Part shown: positions 1-5,471 of the stretch, in pieces
Layout of the letters: each line of letters opens with the position of its first letter
Position numbering within the stretch: position 1 is the stretch's first letter
Origin: Methanobacteriota archaeon
GTDB taxonomy: Archaea; Thermoplasmatota; Poseidoniia; Poseidoniales; Thalassarchaeaceae
Assembly: GCA_014384685.1 (NCBI GenBank)
Contig: JACNFL010000082.1
Location: forward strand, 1 to 5,471
Direction of reading: 5' to 3'
Length of the DNA: 5,471 nt
Position numbers and translations under genes: made by a program
The notes under the pieces: model-generated
Seen by the model: only the letters and a program-made list of their open reading frames with translations
The model's database searches: none
What the model was told of the DNA's origin: nothing

Positions 1-766
1 CAACATAGGCTCGAAACTCCTCCATCAAATCTAGCGCGAGACTTGGTCTTCCAGGGCGAACGGCATGTAGAAACCCCACTTGCGGATCCAATCCAACTCC
101 CTCAAGGGCAGATGCTACATCCTGACGTAGAAGTGTGTACAAGAACGATAACAAGGCATTTACTGGGTCCAGCGGTGGACGTCGCGAGCGTTTCGAAAAA
201 GAAAAACCCCCCTTCAATATAAGGCTACCGAAAACACCAAAATAGACACGGGCAACCTCTCCTTCCAGTCCACGAATTGACGCCGCATCAGCATCTATCC
301 TACGGAGTGCAGCAAGGGATGCTGATAATCGTTTGACAGCATCCGCCAAAGCCTTCAAGGCTAGGCTAGACCCCTTTCCTTGCCGAAGTGCGCGAGAGAG
401 CACTGCTTGTGTATTTGCTATCTTCCCGATAATGAAGCTCTTTGCGATTGGTGTGCTATACACTGGGTCATCTGCAAACCGATACTGAGCCATCCTAAGA
501 AGTACATTTCCAGATACAGGCCCCTGTACGCGGCAAAGGAACCTGCCACTATGACTAAGGAAGGATACGCCTACACCATTCCTAGAACAGAATCCCATCA
601 AGTCTGGGCTTACAGCCACACCACCAAAACAGATGATTCCCTGTAGTCCATGAATAGGCACACGTAGTTTTCTAGCCCCATCGACCTTGGCAAGAATCGC
701 CTCCCCCTGTTTAGAGAGATAAGTCTTATCCGATGTGACATAAAGATTGTTTAGCAGTCGCTTCAT
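1..766 (-). CDS. cas1c: Cas1, type I-C CRISPR integrase (partial, C-terminus beyond left edge)
   Basis: Cas1 is the metal-dependent integrase that, as a Cas1-Cas2 complex, inserts new spacers into the CRISPR array. The frame opens with ATG at 766 and stays open to base 1, giving 255 residues; type I-C Cas1 is usually about 340, so roughly 85-90 are missing. The N-terminus MKRLLNNLYVTSDKTYLSK (1-19), QGPVSGNVLLR (81-91) and RPPLDPVNALLSFLYTLL (196-213) are typical of I-C Cas1. The active-site residues fall within the part present: E168 in GLEGEVARVYF, H234 in GFLHAVRPGRPSLALDLMEE, and acidic residues D246 and E249 in the same segment. Assigning E168/H234/D246 as metal ligands follows from Cas1 family knowledge. 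The start overlaps the cas4 stop (ATGA), with GAGG at 780-777 ten bases upstream. I see no internal stop or frameshift. Identity is very secure; only completeness is unknown. Confidence 0.97.
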   Translation of the reverse strand, partial: MKRLLNNLYVTSDKTYLSKQGEAILAKVDGARKLRVPIHGLQGIICFGGVAVSPDLMGFCSRNGVGVSFLSHSGRFLCRVQGPVSGNVLLRMAQYRFADDPVYSTPIAKSFIIGKIANTQAVLSRALRQGKGSSLALKALADAVKRLSASLAALRRIDADAASIRGLEGEVARVYFGVFGSLILKGGFSFSKRSRRPPLDPVNALLSFLYTLLRQDVASALEGVGLDPQVGFLHAVRPGRPSLALDLMEEFRAYV

Positions 767-1455
767 TTGTCTGAATCCTCGGGCAGCGATATGAGGCTCG
801 TTGATAGATAGGTAGATAATGAGGTGCGCTTTCTCAATACTTCAGGAAGGCAGATGGACTTCAATGAACACCTCCTACACCTAGATACTATCGTGGTTGG
901 GGCAGGCGTTCTCTTCTTGACTAGGCATTCATCAATCTGGTTAACAGTATGCTTGGTCAATGCTCTTAATTCTCCATCAAACAACACATCGTGCTTCTTC
1001 TTTGTCTTCCCCAAGTAAATGAACCCCTGTTGAATCTCTACACCTAGCATTTCCTCAAGACATAGCGCCTGTGCGCACAATTGTGCCTTGTACCAAGGAC
1101 CATTTCGGGAACCCCCACGCTTGTACTCAACTGGGGCTGGTCGCCACCATCCATCTAGACCATCCAGCTGGATGAAGTTGCTCTTGTCCTCACCCCTATT
1201 CCAAGTGTGAAACTCGACTACATCACTCCTGCCAATTAGGTTTAAGGTAGTAGAGCGGAGGGACAACCCCCTCACAACCAAGACGCCATCACGAAACTCA
1301 CGTGTGGGTTGGTCAACCCTGCGGTGCAAGGCAGTGCCCTCAGCAGTGAATCGATTATCCTCCCATTCCCTTTCAAGAAAGACCAAACCAAACCGCCGTG
1401 GGCAATACAGGTAATGCTGTATAGCAGACACAGGTATTAGGGTTTCCCCTACCAT
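763..1455 (-). CDS. cas4: Cas4, type I-C Fe-S cluster RecB-like nuclease for spacer adaptation
   Basis: Cas4 belongs to the RecB/PD-(D/E)XK nuclease superfamily with an iron-sulfur cluster. In type I-C it associates with Cas1 and trims prespacers next to the PAM, so that spacers are integrated in the right orientation. The 230-residue protein shows IQHYLYCPRRF (12-22) with the first cluster cysteine C18 and C193-x2-C196-x5-C202 near the C-terminus, giving the expected four cysteines. Nuclease residues visible are H44 in GTALHRRV, D78 in GRSDVV, E110 and K112 in PVEYKRG, and Q125 in the following helix. The tail after C202 (LRKRTSLSTYLSTSLISLPE) is Ser/Thr-rich and weakly conserved-looking. 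The ATG at 1455 is favoured because conserved sequence starts within ten residues; no clear Shine-Dalgarno precedes it, so translation probably depends on ribosomes finishing cas7c four bases upstream. Its stop overlaps the cas1 start. Confidence 0.96.
   Translation of the reverse strand: MVGETLIPVSAIQHYLYCPRRFGLVFLEREWEDNRFTAEGTALHRRVDQPTREFRDGVLVVRGLSLRSTTLNLIGRSDVVEFHTWNRGEDKSNFIQLDGLDGWWRPAPVEYKRGGSRNGPWYKAQLCAQALCLEEMLGVEIQQGFIYLGKTKKKHDVLFDGELRALTKHTVNQIDECLVKKRTPAPTTIVSRCRRCSLKSICLPEVLRKRTSLSTYLSTSLISLPEDSDK
777..780 (-). promoter_or_regulatory. Possible ribosome binding site of cas1
   Basis: GAGG within the last cas4 codons lies 10 bases before the cas1 ATG at 766. The match is short. 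Together with the ATGA overlap it suggests that cas1 translation is coupled to cas4, keeping the two adaptation proteins in step. Confidence 0.4.
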
Positions 1456-1459
1456 CCAG

Positions 1460-2419
1460 CTAACACATCAACGAAACTTCTACACCTGCAGGTACAACCT
1501 CCTGGATTTCGGCCAATGTAGGTACACTGTAATCACCAATTGATCGAGGTGAATCAACACCCTCACGCTTCTTTATTCGGTCCAAGACAAGACTGAATAG
1601 GTTCTGTGCAGGGGCACAACCGAGTATAGCTTGGCGTGAACGCTGGACTAGGTTAGTGTCTGTCCCCACATGCTTAAAGACGAAAGCACTAGAAGGGTAT
1701 ACGGTCATTACACCCTTGCTTGAAGATCTGTCATGCTCATACATTCCAAGAATCGCTTCCCACAAGAGAGCCAAGTCGTCTTCAGAGAATCCCGTTCCTT
1801 TGGCAAGATGAGAACTTACAAAACCCTTTGCATGATACAGTCCATAAGGAATGAGCGTCTTGCGACCCATCGTCCTGAGCTTGTCCTCTGGTTGTTCACT
1901 TTCCCACTTTGCATAGGCGGAACTAGTGCCGTCCTTGATATTGTGGGCAACTGCACCCCTAGTAATTGACAAATCCAAAGGGACCACCGGATCCAATGAT
2001 TTTGCAAATGCCATTTGAACAGGCCCACGAACTTGCCCAGCATTCGGTCCCGTACTCATCACTGCACCAAACGTGCGTACATCAAAGAAATTCTGGCACA
2101 TCCACTCCCTTGCTTTTTTGACGTTGTCCTTGGTAGCGTTCTTAGGGATTTCGCCACTCGTTTCTTCGTGCGCAAAGGCTAATGGACGATTCAGATTGGT
2201 TCCATGTTGAACATAAATCGCATTTGGTGCCTCGTTATCGCAAGACATTTGCACATAGTTACGAATACGCCTCTTAAGGGCCACATCGGACACAAGACCA
2301 TGGTTGTCCTCTGGATCAATCCGTGGTGCATTTCCAGCATCGGGATCTCCATTTGGATTTCCATTCTCGCAATCGAATAGAAACAAGAATTCGTACTTGT
2401 TCTTAATAATTTCAGTCAT
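1460..2419 (-). CDS. cas7c: Cas7c (Csd2), type I-C Cascade backbone subunit
   Basis: Cas7c is the RRM-fold backbone protein that polymerises along the crRNA spacer in the type I-C effector complex (about seven copies). The 319 residues contain the Csd2 hallmarks: [19 protein letters not shown] (15-33), [13 protein letters not shown] (44-56), [14 protein letters not shown] (111-124), [18 protein letters not shown] (128-145), [18 protein letters not shown] (185-202) and [19 protein letters not shown] (218-236). The length is slightly above the roughly 290 usual for the family, the surplus lying mainly in loops and the C-terminus. The ATG at 2419 is well supported: AAGGAGG at 2432-2426 with a 6-base spacer precedes it, and [11 protein letters not shown] leads straight into the conserved first strand. 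The gene starts inside the last 8 bases of cas8c and ends 4 bases before cas4. The strong ribosome binding site fits the need for excess Cas7. Confidence 0.98.
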   Translation of the reverse strand: MTEIIKNKYEFLFLFDCENGNPNGDPDAGNAPRIDPEDNHGLVSDVALKRRIRNYVQMSCDNEAPNAIYVQHGTNLNRPLAFAHEETSGEIPKNATKDNVKKAREWMCQNFFDVRTFGAVMSTGPNAGQVRGPVQMAFAKSLDPVVPLDLSITRGAVAHNIKDGTSSAYAKWESEQPEDKLRTMGRKTLIPYGLYHAKGFVSSHLAKGTGFSEDDLALLWEAILGMYEHDRSSSKGVMTVYPSSAFVFKHVGTDTNLVQRSRQAILGCAPAQNLFSLVLDRIKKREGVDSPRSIGDYSVPTLAEIQEVVPAGVEVSLMC

Positions 2420-2810
2420 TCTGATCCTCCTTTTTTTTATTCTTAGATTTCTCTGCCCTAAGCAAGGCTACTTGTTGGTAATAACCCAAAGCAAATAAGC
2501 TCTGTTGCTCTAGGGATAAGACCTTTGGGTAAGTAGTTATTCGCTCAGCAACCTCAGATATCTTATTCTCAAACCAATACGGCAACCCACCCTCTAGTTT
2601 GGCTAGGTGGTGCTGACTAAGACGCGTGAGTCGCCCCAAAACCAATGCAGGTGTACTGCTTGCTGCTGCATAATACCGCTGAACCAAGCCAGCCTTGACG
2701 TTAGGTACAGCAGCTTTCTGCAATCTTGCAAATACCGCAAGAAGTCTCCCACAATGATAAGCAGGCTCTCTTCTATCAATATCGATTTTCCAGTCTATCT
2801 TTTCATTCAT
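2412..2810 (-). CDS. cas11c: Cas11c small subunit, internal in-frame translation product of cas8c
   Basis: Type I-C lacks a standalone small-subunit gene; published work on types I-B, I-C and I-D showed that Cas11 is translated from an internal site in the large-subunit gene. Here an in-frame ATG at 2810 (M459 of Cas8c) is preceded by GGAGGT at 2822-2817, with 7 bases between GGAGG and ATG, a near-ideal bacterial start. The product is 132 residues, starts [20 protein letters not shown] and shares the cas8c stop. It looks almost entirely helical, with segments such as [15 protein letters not shown] (20-34), [20 protein letters not shown] (44-63), [11 protein letters not shown] (81-91) and [20 protein letters not shown] (104-123), ending in a basic tail. 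The family role is to bind along the complex as a two-copy small subunit supporting the displaced DNA strand. The sequence shows the start signal; function is inferred by homology of position. Confidence 0.85.
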   Translation of the reverse strand: MNEKIDWKIDIDRREPAYHCGRLLAVFARLQKAAVPNVKAGLVQRYYAAASSTPALVLGRLTRLSQHHLAKLEGGLPYWFENKISEVAERITTYPKVLSLEQQSLFALGYYQQVALLRAEKSKNKKKEDQND

Positions 2811-4184
2811 TTCTCTACCTCCATTCCTATTAAGGATTGCCCTTAACAATCCCATCCTTGATTGGTTCATTCTCTCGGAATCAAGCAAGTCGCTCTTGAA
2901 CCTATTGAGTGCCCCAAACATCGCACGACGGGGAAAAGAACGCCCCGCGATTGCTGCTTGCCACATTGCGATAACAAAAGGTCCATCAAGCATATCAAGG
3001 TCAGCAACCGTTGACCCCAATACCCCAAGGAATTTTGGTGCTTTGGCTGGAGATGAACCATCAAGCCTAACAATCTTCAAGTCATTAAACCAACGGCAAA
3101 TATTCTTGATCAAGTTGCCTAAGTCACCTTCCAACCAATCTCTTACCACGACACGCCCCTGGTTTCCAGAAAGAACCATCGCAGAGAAACGACAATCCAG
3201 GGCTTTGGTTTCGGGGCTACTGCCCACTTCAATGCTCCCTAATACCTCACTGATATCCGCTTCCACTTCAACAGCACTATCACCCCAATCGTCCAGGAAG
3301 GGGGCGGGGCTCTCAACTACCTCCATTGGATCAATGGAGAGGTTCTTGGAATACCAATGGATTACCTTTGTGCTCGCCACACGCTTTCCTCTTGACAAGA
3401 GATGGTTTAGCCCAGAAACATACGCACTTACAGCTTCCTCTTCAATGGGTGCATTCCTTGACTGCTTCAATCCATAAGAACAAAAGGATTCCTTATCAAA
3501 TGAAATTAGGGAATCACCAGTACCACGACCCCCTACACCAGAAAGACCCTTGATTTTTTGATGAGACTCAAGTGGATCTATCAACTTGCCAGTAGCTAGG
3601 GAGCGCTGTTGCTTTTTCCCCGAGGTAGCATCAAATAGGGTTTTCCGGTAGGTGCGCCACCAATCTCGCCATGTGCTACCTTCTAGTGGGGAAAACTCTC
3701 CTATCCTGAAAGTCGCCTTATCTGTGTGTTTAGCCTTTTTCCCTTTGAGTGCAAGGACTAATTTTTCAACCTTTGGTTCGTTGGATAGTGCATCAGCAAC
3801 AACCTTCAGCAAAGCAAGGGCACTGTCTTCACGGGAAGCCTGCCTCAGTAAACTCAAAAAGAACTCATGTTTCGTGATTGCCTTCTGCGGTATTGTTGAA
3901 GGGTCCCCAGCTGCCTTAGCCACCATAGCGGGAACGAGAGTGCCTAGGGAATCAGTCAAGAAATGAGACTTGCCACCAGACTGCATCAAGTTGGGTGGGT
4001 ACTTAGGAACAGACTCAAACAAACGACCGTGGTTTATCTTGTCATCTAAATTACCCATTTCCACAACCCCAACAAACTTCCCGCTGGTTGAAAACCGAAT
4101 CTCCCACTTGATGGTCTCGGGGGAAAACCCGGGTTCGGTTTCAATCCCTGCCCGATGGGCATATTCCAGTAGACTTCCGAGCAT
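2412..4184 (-). CDS. cas8c: Cas8c (Csd1), type I-C Cascade large subunit
   Basis: Cas8c is the large subunit of the type I-C effector; it contacts the PAM and the crRNA 5' end and helps recruit Cas3. The 590-residue length is normal for Csd1. Recognisable segments are [20 protein letters not shown] (19-38), the glycine-rich stretch followed by [20 protein letters not shown] (225-244) and [20 protein letters not shown] (245-264), VIHWYSK (274-280), [12 protein letters not shown] (342-353), and [14 protein letters not shown] (443-456) leading into the C-terminal helical region. That region, from M459, probably doubles as a separately translated Cas11c. The ATG at 4184 follows the cas5c stop by one base, with GGAG at 4197-4194 nine bases upstream, a moderate site. 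The C-terminus ends in a lysine-rich tail ([13 protein letters not shown]) whose codons form an A8 run and the cas7c ribosome binding site. Confidence 0.97.
   Translation of the reverse strand: MLGSLLEYAHRAGIETEPGFSPETIKWEIRFSTSGKFVGVVEMGNLDDKINHGRLFESVPKYPPNLMQSGGKSHFLTDSLGTLVPAMVAKAAGDPSTIPQKAITKHEFFLSLLRQASREDSALALLKVVADALSNEPKVEKLVLALKGKKAKHTDKATFRIGEFSPLEGSTWRDWWRTYRKTLFDATSGKKQQRSLATGKLIDPLESHQKIKGLSGVGGRGTGDSLISFDKESFCSYGLKQSRNAPIEEEAVSAYVSGLNHLLSRGKRVASTKVIHWYSKNLSIDPMEVVESPAPFLDDWGDSAVEVEADISEVLGSIEVGSSPETKALDCRFSAMVLSGNQGRVVVRDWLEGDLGNLIKNICRWFNDLKIVRLDGSSPAKAPKFLGVLGSTVADLDMLDGPFVIAMWQAAIAGRSFPRRAMFGALNRFKSDLLDSERMNQSRMGLLRAILNRNGGREMNEKIDWKIDIDRREPAYHCGRLLAVFARLQKAAVPNVKAGLVQRYYAAASSTPALVLGRLTRLSQHHLAKLEGGLPYWFENKISEVAERITTYPKVLSLEQQSLFALGYYQQVALLRAEKSKNKKKEDQND
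2426..2432 (-). promoter_or_regulatory. Strong Shine-Dalgarno of cas7c
   Basis: AAGGAGG lies 6 bases before the cas7c ATG at 2419, within the last codons of cas8c. It is the best match to the 16S anti-Shine-Dalgarno sequence among the gene starts in the window, and it directly follows a run of A residues on the mRNA. It supports high, partly independent translation of the backbone subunit. Confidence 0.88.
2430..2438 (-). other. A8 homopolymer with A AAA AAG heptamer at the end of cas8c
   Basis: The mRNA reads eight A residues then G, in the cas8c frame AAA AAA AAG (Lys-Lys-Lys). The in-frame heptamer A AAA AAG (2436-2430) has the phase of known bacterial -1 slippage sites such as dnaX. It abuts the cas7c Shine-Dalgarno. 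Whether any slippage occurs is unknown; ordinary lysine codons in a basic tail would look the same. Confidence 0.4.
2817..2822 (-). promoter_or_regulatory. Internal Shine-Dalgarno for cas11c
   Basis: GGAGGT, lying inside cas8c codons for Gly-Gly (residues 455-456), is followed after TAGAGAA by the in-frame ATG at 2810. The spacing of 7 bases between GGAGG and ATG is optimal for bacterial initiation. A second ATG at 2806 is out of frame and is not the likely target. This site decides the cas11c start. Confidence 0.85.
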
Positions 4185-4185
4185 A

Positions 4186-4911
4186 TTAGCTTGCTCCAGG
4201 CCCCTTCAAGACGGCTTCGGAATGGTAATCTGGAATTAAGAGCGTTCCATCCCTAATCGTAGCCTCGAAAAGGCTAACAGAAGGCTTATCCAAAGATGTG
4301 CCCCTCTTGGAAAGATCAAATACATCATAGACCATACACCCAATTTCCATGTTTAGTGCTACGGGGGCATCTTCTTCTTGACCATTTTCAATGAGCCTGA
4401 AATATGCCGGGAATTCTCTGCAACCCAAATAGGGCTGAAAAATACACTGCCCACGGGCAGCACGTCGTCTAAATTGACTTTCCATGCCCTTCGTGTTTGC
4501 TTCTTTTCCGTTCCAAGGGACTATCTTGCCATGGATCCTGTATTTCACATTACGAAGTGCGATCGTCTGCCGTTGTGTTCTATCCTCGTCAGCTACCAGT
4601 GGGCTTACTGCTCCCTTTCCATACATCCATTTCTTGATTGTTCTTGCTGACGGCAACTTGCTCTTGACTTCATTTCGCCGTAAAGGGATAAACTGGAGTG
4701 GGCTTAATACTTCAACCCCCTGAATAGACCATCTGAAAGATGAAGGTTTTAGATAGATAGAGTCAAAAATCCCTCTTGCTGCAGATGGCGTTATCACGGG
4801 GTAACTAAACCTCTCCACCTTTAGCTCTGGTCTGGTAAAACAAGCATAATCACCCCAAACCTCCAAGACTTGGGAAGCCCTATCTATAGGCAAGTGCGCC
4901 GCTGTTTTCAT
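4186..4911 (-). CDS. cas5c: Cas5c (Cas5d), type I-C crRNA-processing endoribonuclease and Cascade subunit
   Basis: Type I-C lacks Cas6; Cas5c itself cleaves the repeat of the precursor crRNA and stays on the 5' handle within Cascade. From ATG 4911 the protein has 241 residues, normal for the family. Seen in order: VWGDYACFTRPELKVERFSY (18-37), PVITPSAARGIFDSIYLKP (38-56), RRNEVKSKLP (78-87), EDRTQRQTIALRNVKYRI (109-126), and FRRRAARGQCIFQPYLGCRE (147-166). Y53 in SIYLKP probably matches the catalytic tyrosine (Y46) reported for Bacillus halodurans Cas5d. The family motif is usually IYWKP or IHWKP, so Leu in place of Trp is a small departure. An upstream ATG at 4992 would add 27 residues that overlap cas3 and match nothing in the family. 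The 4911 start gives an ATGA overlap with the cas3 stop and has AAGGAG upstream with an 11-base spacer. Confidence 0.96.
   Translation of the reverse strand: MKTAAHLPIDRASQVLEVWGDYACFTRPELKVERFSYPVITPSAARGIFDSIYLKPSSFRWSIQGVEVLSPLQFIPLRRNEVKSKLPSARTIKKWMYGKGAVSPLVADEDRTQRQTIALRNVKYRIHGKIVPWNGKEANTKGMESQFRRRAARGQCIFQPYLGCREFPAYFRLIENGQEEDAPVALNMEIGCMVYDVFDLSKRGTSLDKPSVSLFEATIRDGTLLIPDYHSEAVLKGPGAS
4194..4197 (-). promoter_or_regulatory. Probable ribosome binding site of cas8c
   Basis: GGAG within the end of cas5c sits 9 bases before the cas8c ATG at 4184. It is a short match of moderate strength, consistent with a subunit needed as one copy per complex and with coupling to cas5c, whose stop is one base before the start. 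Confidence 0.5.
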
Positions 4912-5471
4912 AGGATGAGAGTCTCCTTCACATCTGGCAAGACAAGACCTAGGTTGTCGTCGTAATGATCTGGTTCTAGATGAATCCACCATTCATCTGA
5001 GTAACTGCCATCCCGCATTGGTGCTTTCTCCATATATCTCATTGTATCCATTTCTTTTCGCGAGGACACCCAAACGCCAACCGAAAAGGGTCTTGCCCGC
5101 CTTATCCAATCTCGACTTAATCGATCCTCCCGAACTTCCTTGGCTAACAACTCGGCTTCTTCACAGTAAGGAACGAGCACACTGATGCTCCCATCTTGGA
5201 TGAGCCTAAAGTTGTCGTTTACTCTGGGAAAATCTAGGGATTTTAGCGCATCAATCAAGTCTTGTCTTGTTAGATTATCCCCTGCAAGCCTATAAAGATC
5301 CTTGAAGTACTCCGCGTATAAAGAGGGGCTGTCAAGTTGAATCTGATGTCCTTCAATCTGCCCCTTTCTCAGTAGTCCTAGGGCGACATCGGCTGCTTGT
5401 TCGTATGTTGCACTGGGATATGGACGACGCCCATCATCCTTAGGAAAAAAGAGCCTTACAGTCCCCCGTTC
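4908..5471 (-). CDS. cas3: Cas3 helicase-nuclease, C-terminal fragment (5' part beyond right edge)
   Basis: Cas3 is the HD nuclease plus superfamily 2 helicase recruited by Cascade to nick, unwind and degrade target DNA. The frame is open from the window edge at 5471 to the TGA at 4908, giving 187 residues. These cover only the end of the protein: a linker with YEQAADVALGLL (23-34), the SPSLYAEYFKDLY segment (48-60) and a small C-terminal domain containing FPRVNDNFRLIQDGSISVLV (80-99). This pattern (an x-YF-x-LY helix, then F-V-x-x-x-FRLI and VLVPY) matches the end of type I-C Cas3 as I know it. The HD and helicase motifs lie outside the window, so their integrity cannot be judged. An apparent internal start (TTG at 5258) is not a real start because the conserved sequence continues upstream of it. 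Position directly before cas5c, with a 4-base overlap, supports the call strongly. Confidence 0.93.
   Translation of the reverse strand, partial: ERGTVRLFFPKDDGRRPYPSATYEQAADVALGLLRKGQIEGHQIQLDSPSLYAEYFKDLYRLAGDNLTRQDLIDALKSLDFPRVNDNFRLIQDGSISVLVPYCEEAELLAKEVREDRLSRDWIRRARPFSVGVWVSSRKEMDTMRYMEKAPMRDGSYSDEWWIHLEPDHYDDNLGLVLPDVKETLIL
4923..4929 (-). promoter_or_regulatory. Probable ribosome binding site of cas5c
   Basis: GAAGGAG inside the last codons of cas3 is followed after 11 bases by the cas5c ATG at 4911. The spacing is longer than ideal, so coupling through the ATGA overlap with cas3 probably contributes. It favours the 4911 start over the upstream ATG at 4992. Confidence 0.6.

Noticed and set aside
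196..212. C6 with two A5 runs (plus strand), a possible phase-variation tract in cas1
   Set aside because: The runs are short, the cas1 frame is intact across them, and they encode the ordinary sequence KGGFSFSK; there is no sign of variation.
380..646. An 88-codon cysteine-rich open frame on the plus strand that could suggest a small zinc-binding protein
   Set aside because: It is antisense to cas1, whose reading frame with conserved catalytic motifs covers the whole region; the cysteines are by-products of the cas1 codons.
801..818. GATA/GGTA tetranucleotide-like tract on the plus strand
   Set aside because: It is short and imperfect, lies within the Ser/Thr/Leu-rich C-terminal codons of cas4, and is far too small for a CRISPR or functional repeat.
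2896..3477. A 193-codon open frame on the plus strand
   Set aside because: It lies wholly antisense to the well-supported cas8c, has no recognisable domain and no evident ribosome binding site; it is most simply a shadow of cas8c codon use.
4912..4992. A 27-residue N-terminal extension of Cas5c starting at ATG 4992
   Set aside because: It would overlap cas3 by about 85 bases, reads as an arginine-rich out-of-frame translation of cas3, and matches nothing at the start of Cas5c proteins; ATG 4911 gives the normal length and an ATGA junction.
4908..5258. A separate 116-residue gene starting at TTG 5258
   Set aside because: The same frame is open upstream to the window edge and continues Cas3-like sequence, so this is an internal codon of cas3.
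1..5471. A CRISPR array, toxin-antitoxin pair, anti-CRISPR or mobile element within the window
   Set aside because: I looked for spaced direct repeats, inverted terminal repeats and additional genes on both strands; the coding sequence of the six cas genes is essentially gapless, with at most 4 bases between genes.

Overview
The window is one continuous minus-strand stretch of a type I-C (formerly Dvulg) CRISPR-Cas operon. Read in the direction of transcription, from right to left, the order is cas3 (C-terminal part only, cut by the right edge), cas5c, cas8c (csd1), cas7c (csd2), cas4 and cas1 (N-terminal 255 residues, cut by the left edge). This is the canonical I-C gene order, so the end of cas1, cas2 and the CRISPR array are expected just beyond base 1; no repeat array lies inside the window. 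The host is almost certainly a bacterium, because type I-C is mainly bacterial and the genes carry GGAGG-type ribosome binding sites. Nothing here identifies the species. Base composition looks balanced, and no gene looks different from its neighbours.

Layout: 5471-4908 cas3 end; 4911-4186 cas5c; 4184-2412 cas8c; 2419-1460 cas7c; 1455-763 cas4; 766-1 cas1. Junctions are a 4-base ATGA overlap (cas3/cas5c), a 1-base gap (cas5c/cas8c), an 8-base overlap (cas8c/cas7c), a 4-base gap (cas7c/cas4) and a 4-base ATGA overlap (cas4/cas1). No non-coding stretch is longer than 4 bases, so there is no room for a dedicated promoter or terminator between genes. Everything points to one long transcript with translational coupling. 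I see no frameshift or premature stop.

How the genes work together: Cas1 and Cas4 (with Cas2 outside the window) capture and trim new spacers; Cas5c processes the crRNA precursor and caps the 5' handle; Cas7c forms the backbone along the crRNA; Cas8c is the large subunit that recognises PAM-containing targets; Cas3 is recruited to nick and degrade the target DNA.

The most interesting element is hidden inside cas8c. A strong internal Shine-Dalgarno (GGAGGT, 2822-2817) lies 7 bases before an in-frame ATG at 2810 and would yield a separate 132-residue protein, the Cas11c small subunit. Of the sites visible, only the starts of cas11c and cas7c combine a full GGAGG with a 6-7 base spacer, and these are the two subunits needed in several copies per complex. 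The end of cas8c also carries an A8 run with an in-frame A AAA AAG heptamer next to the cas7c ribosome binding site, a possible slippage site. The system as a whole is a known type, not a new one.
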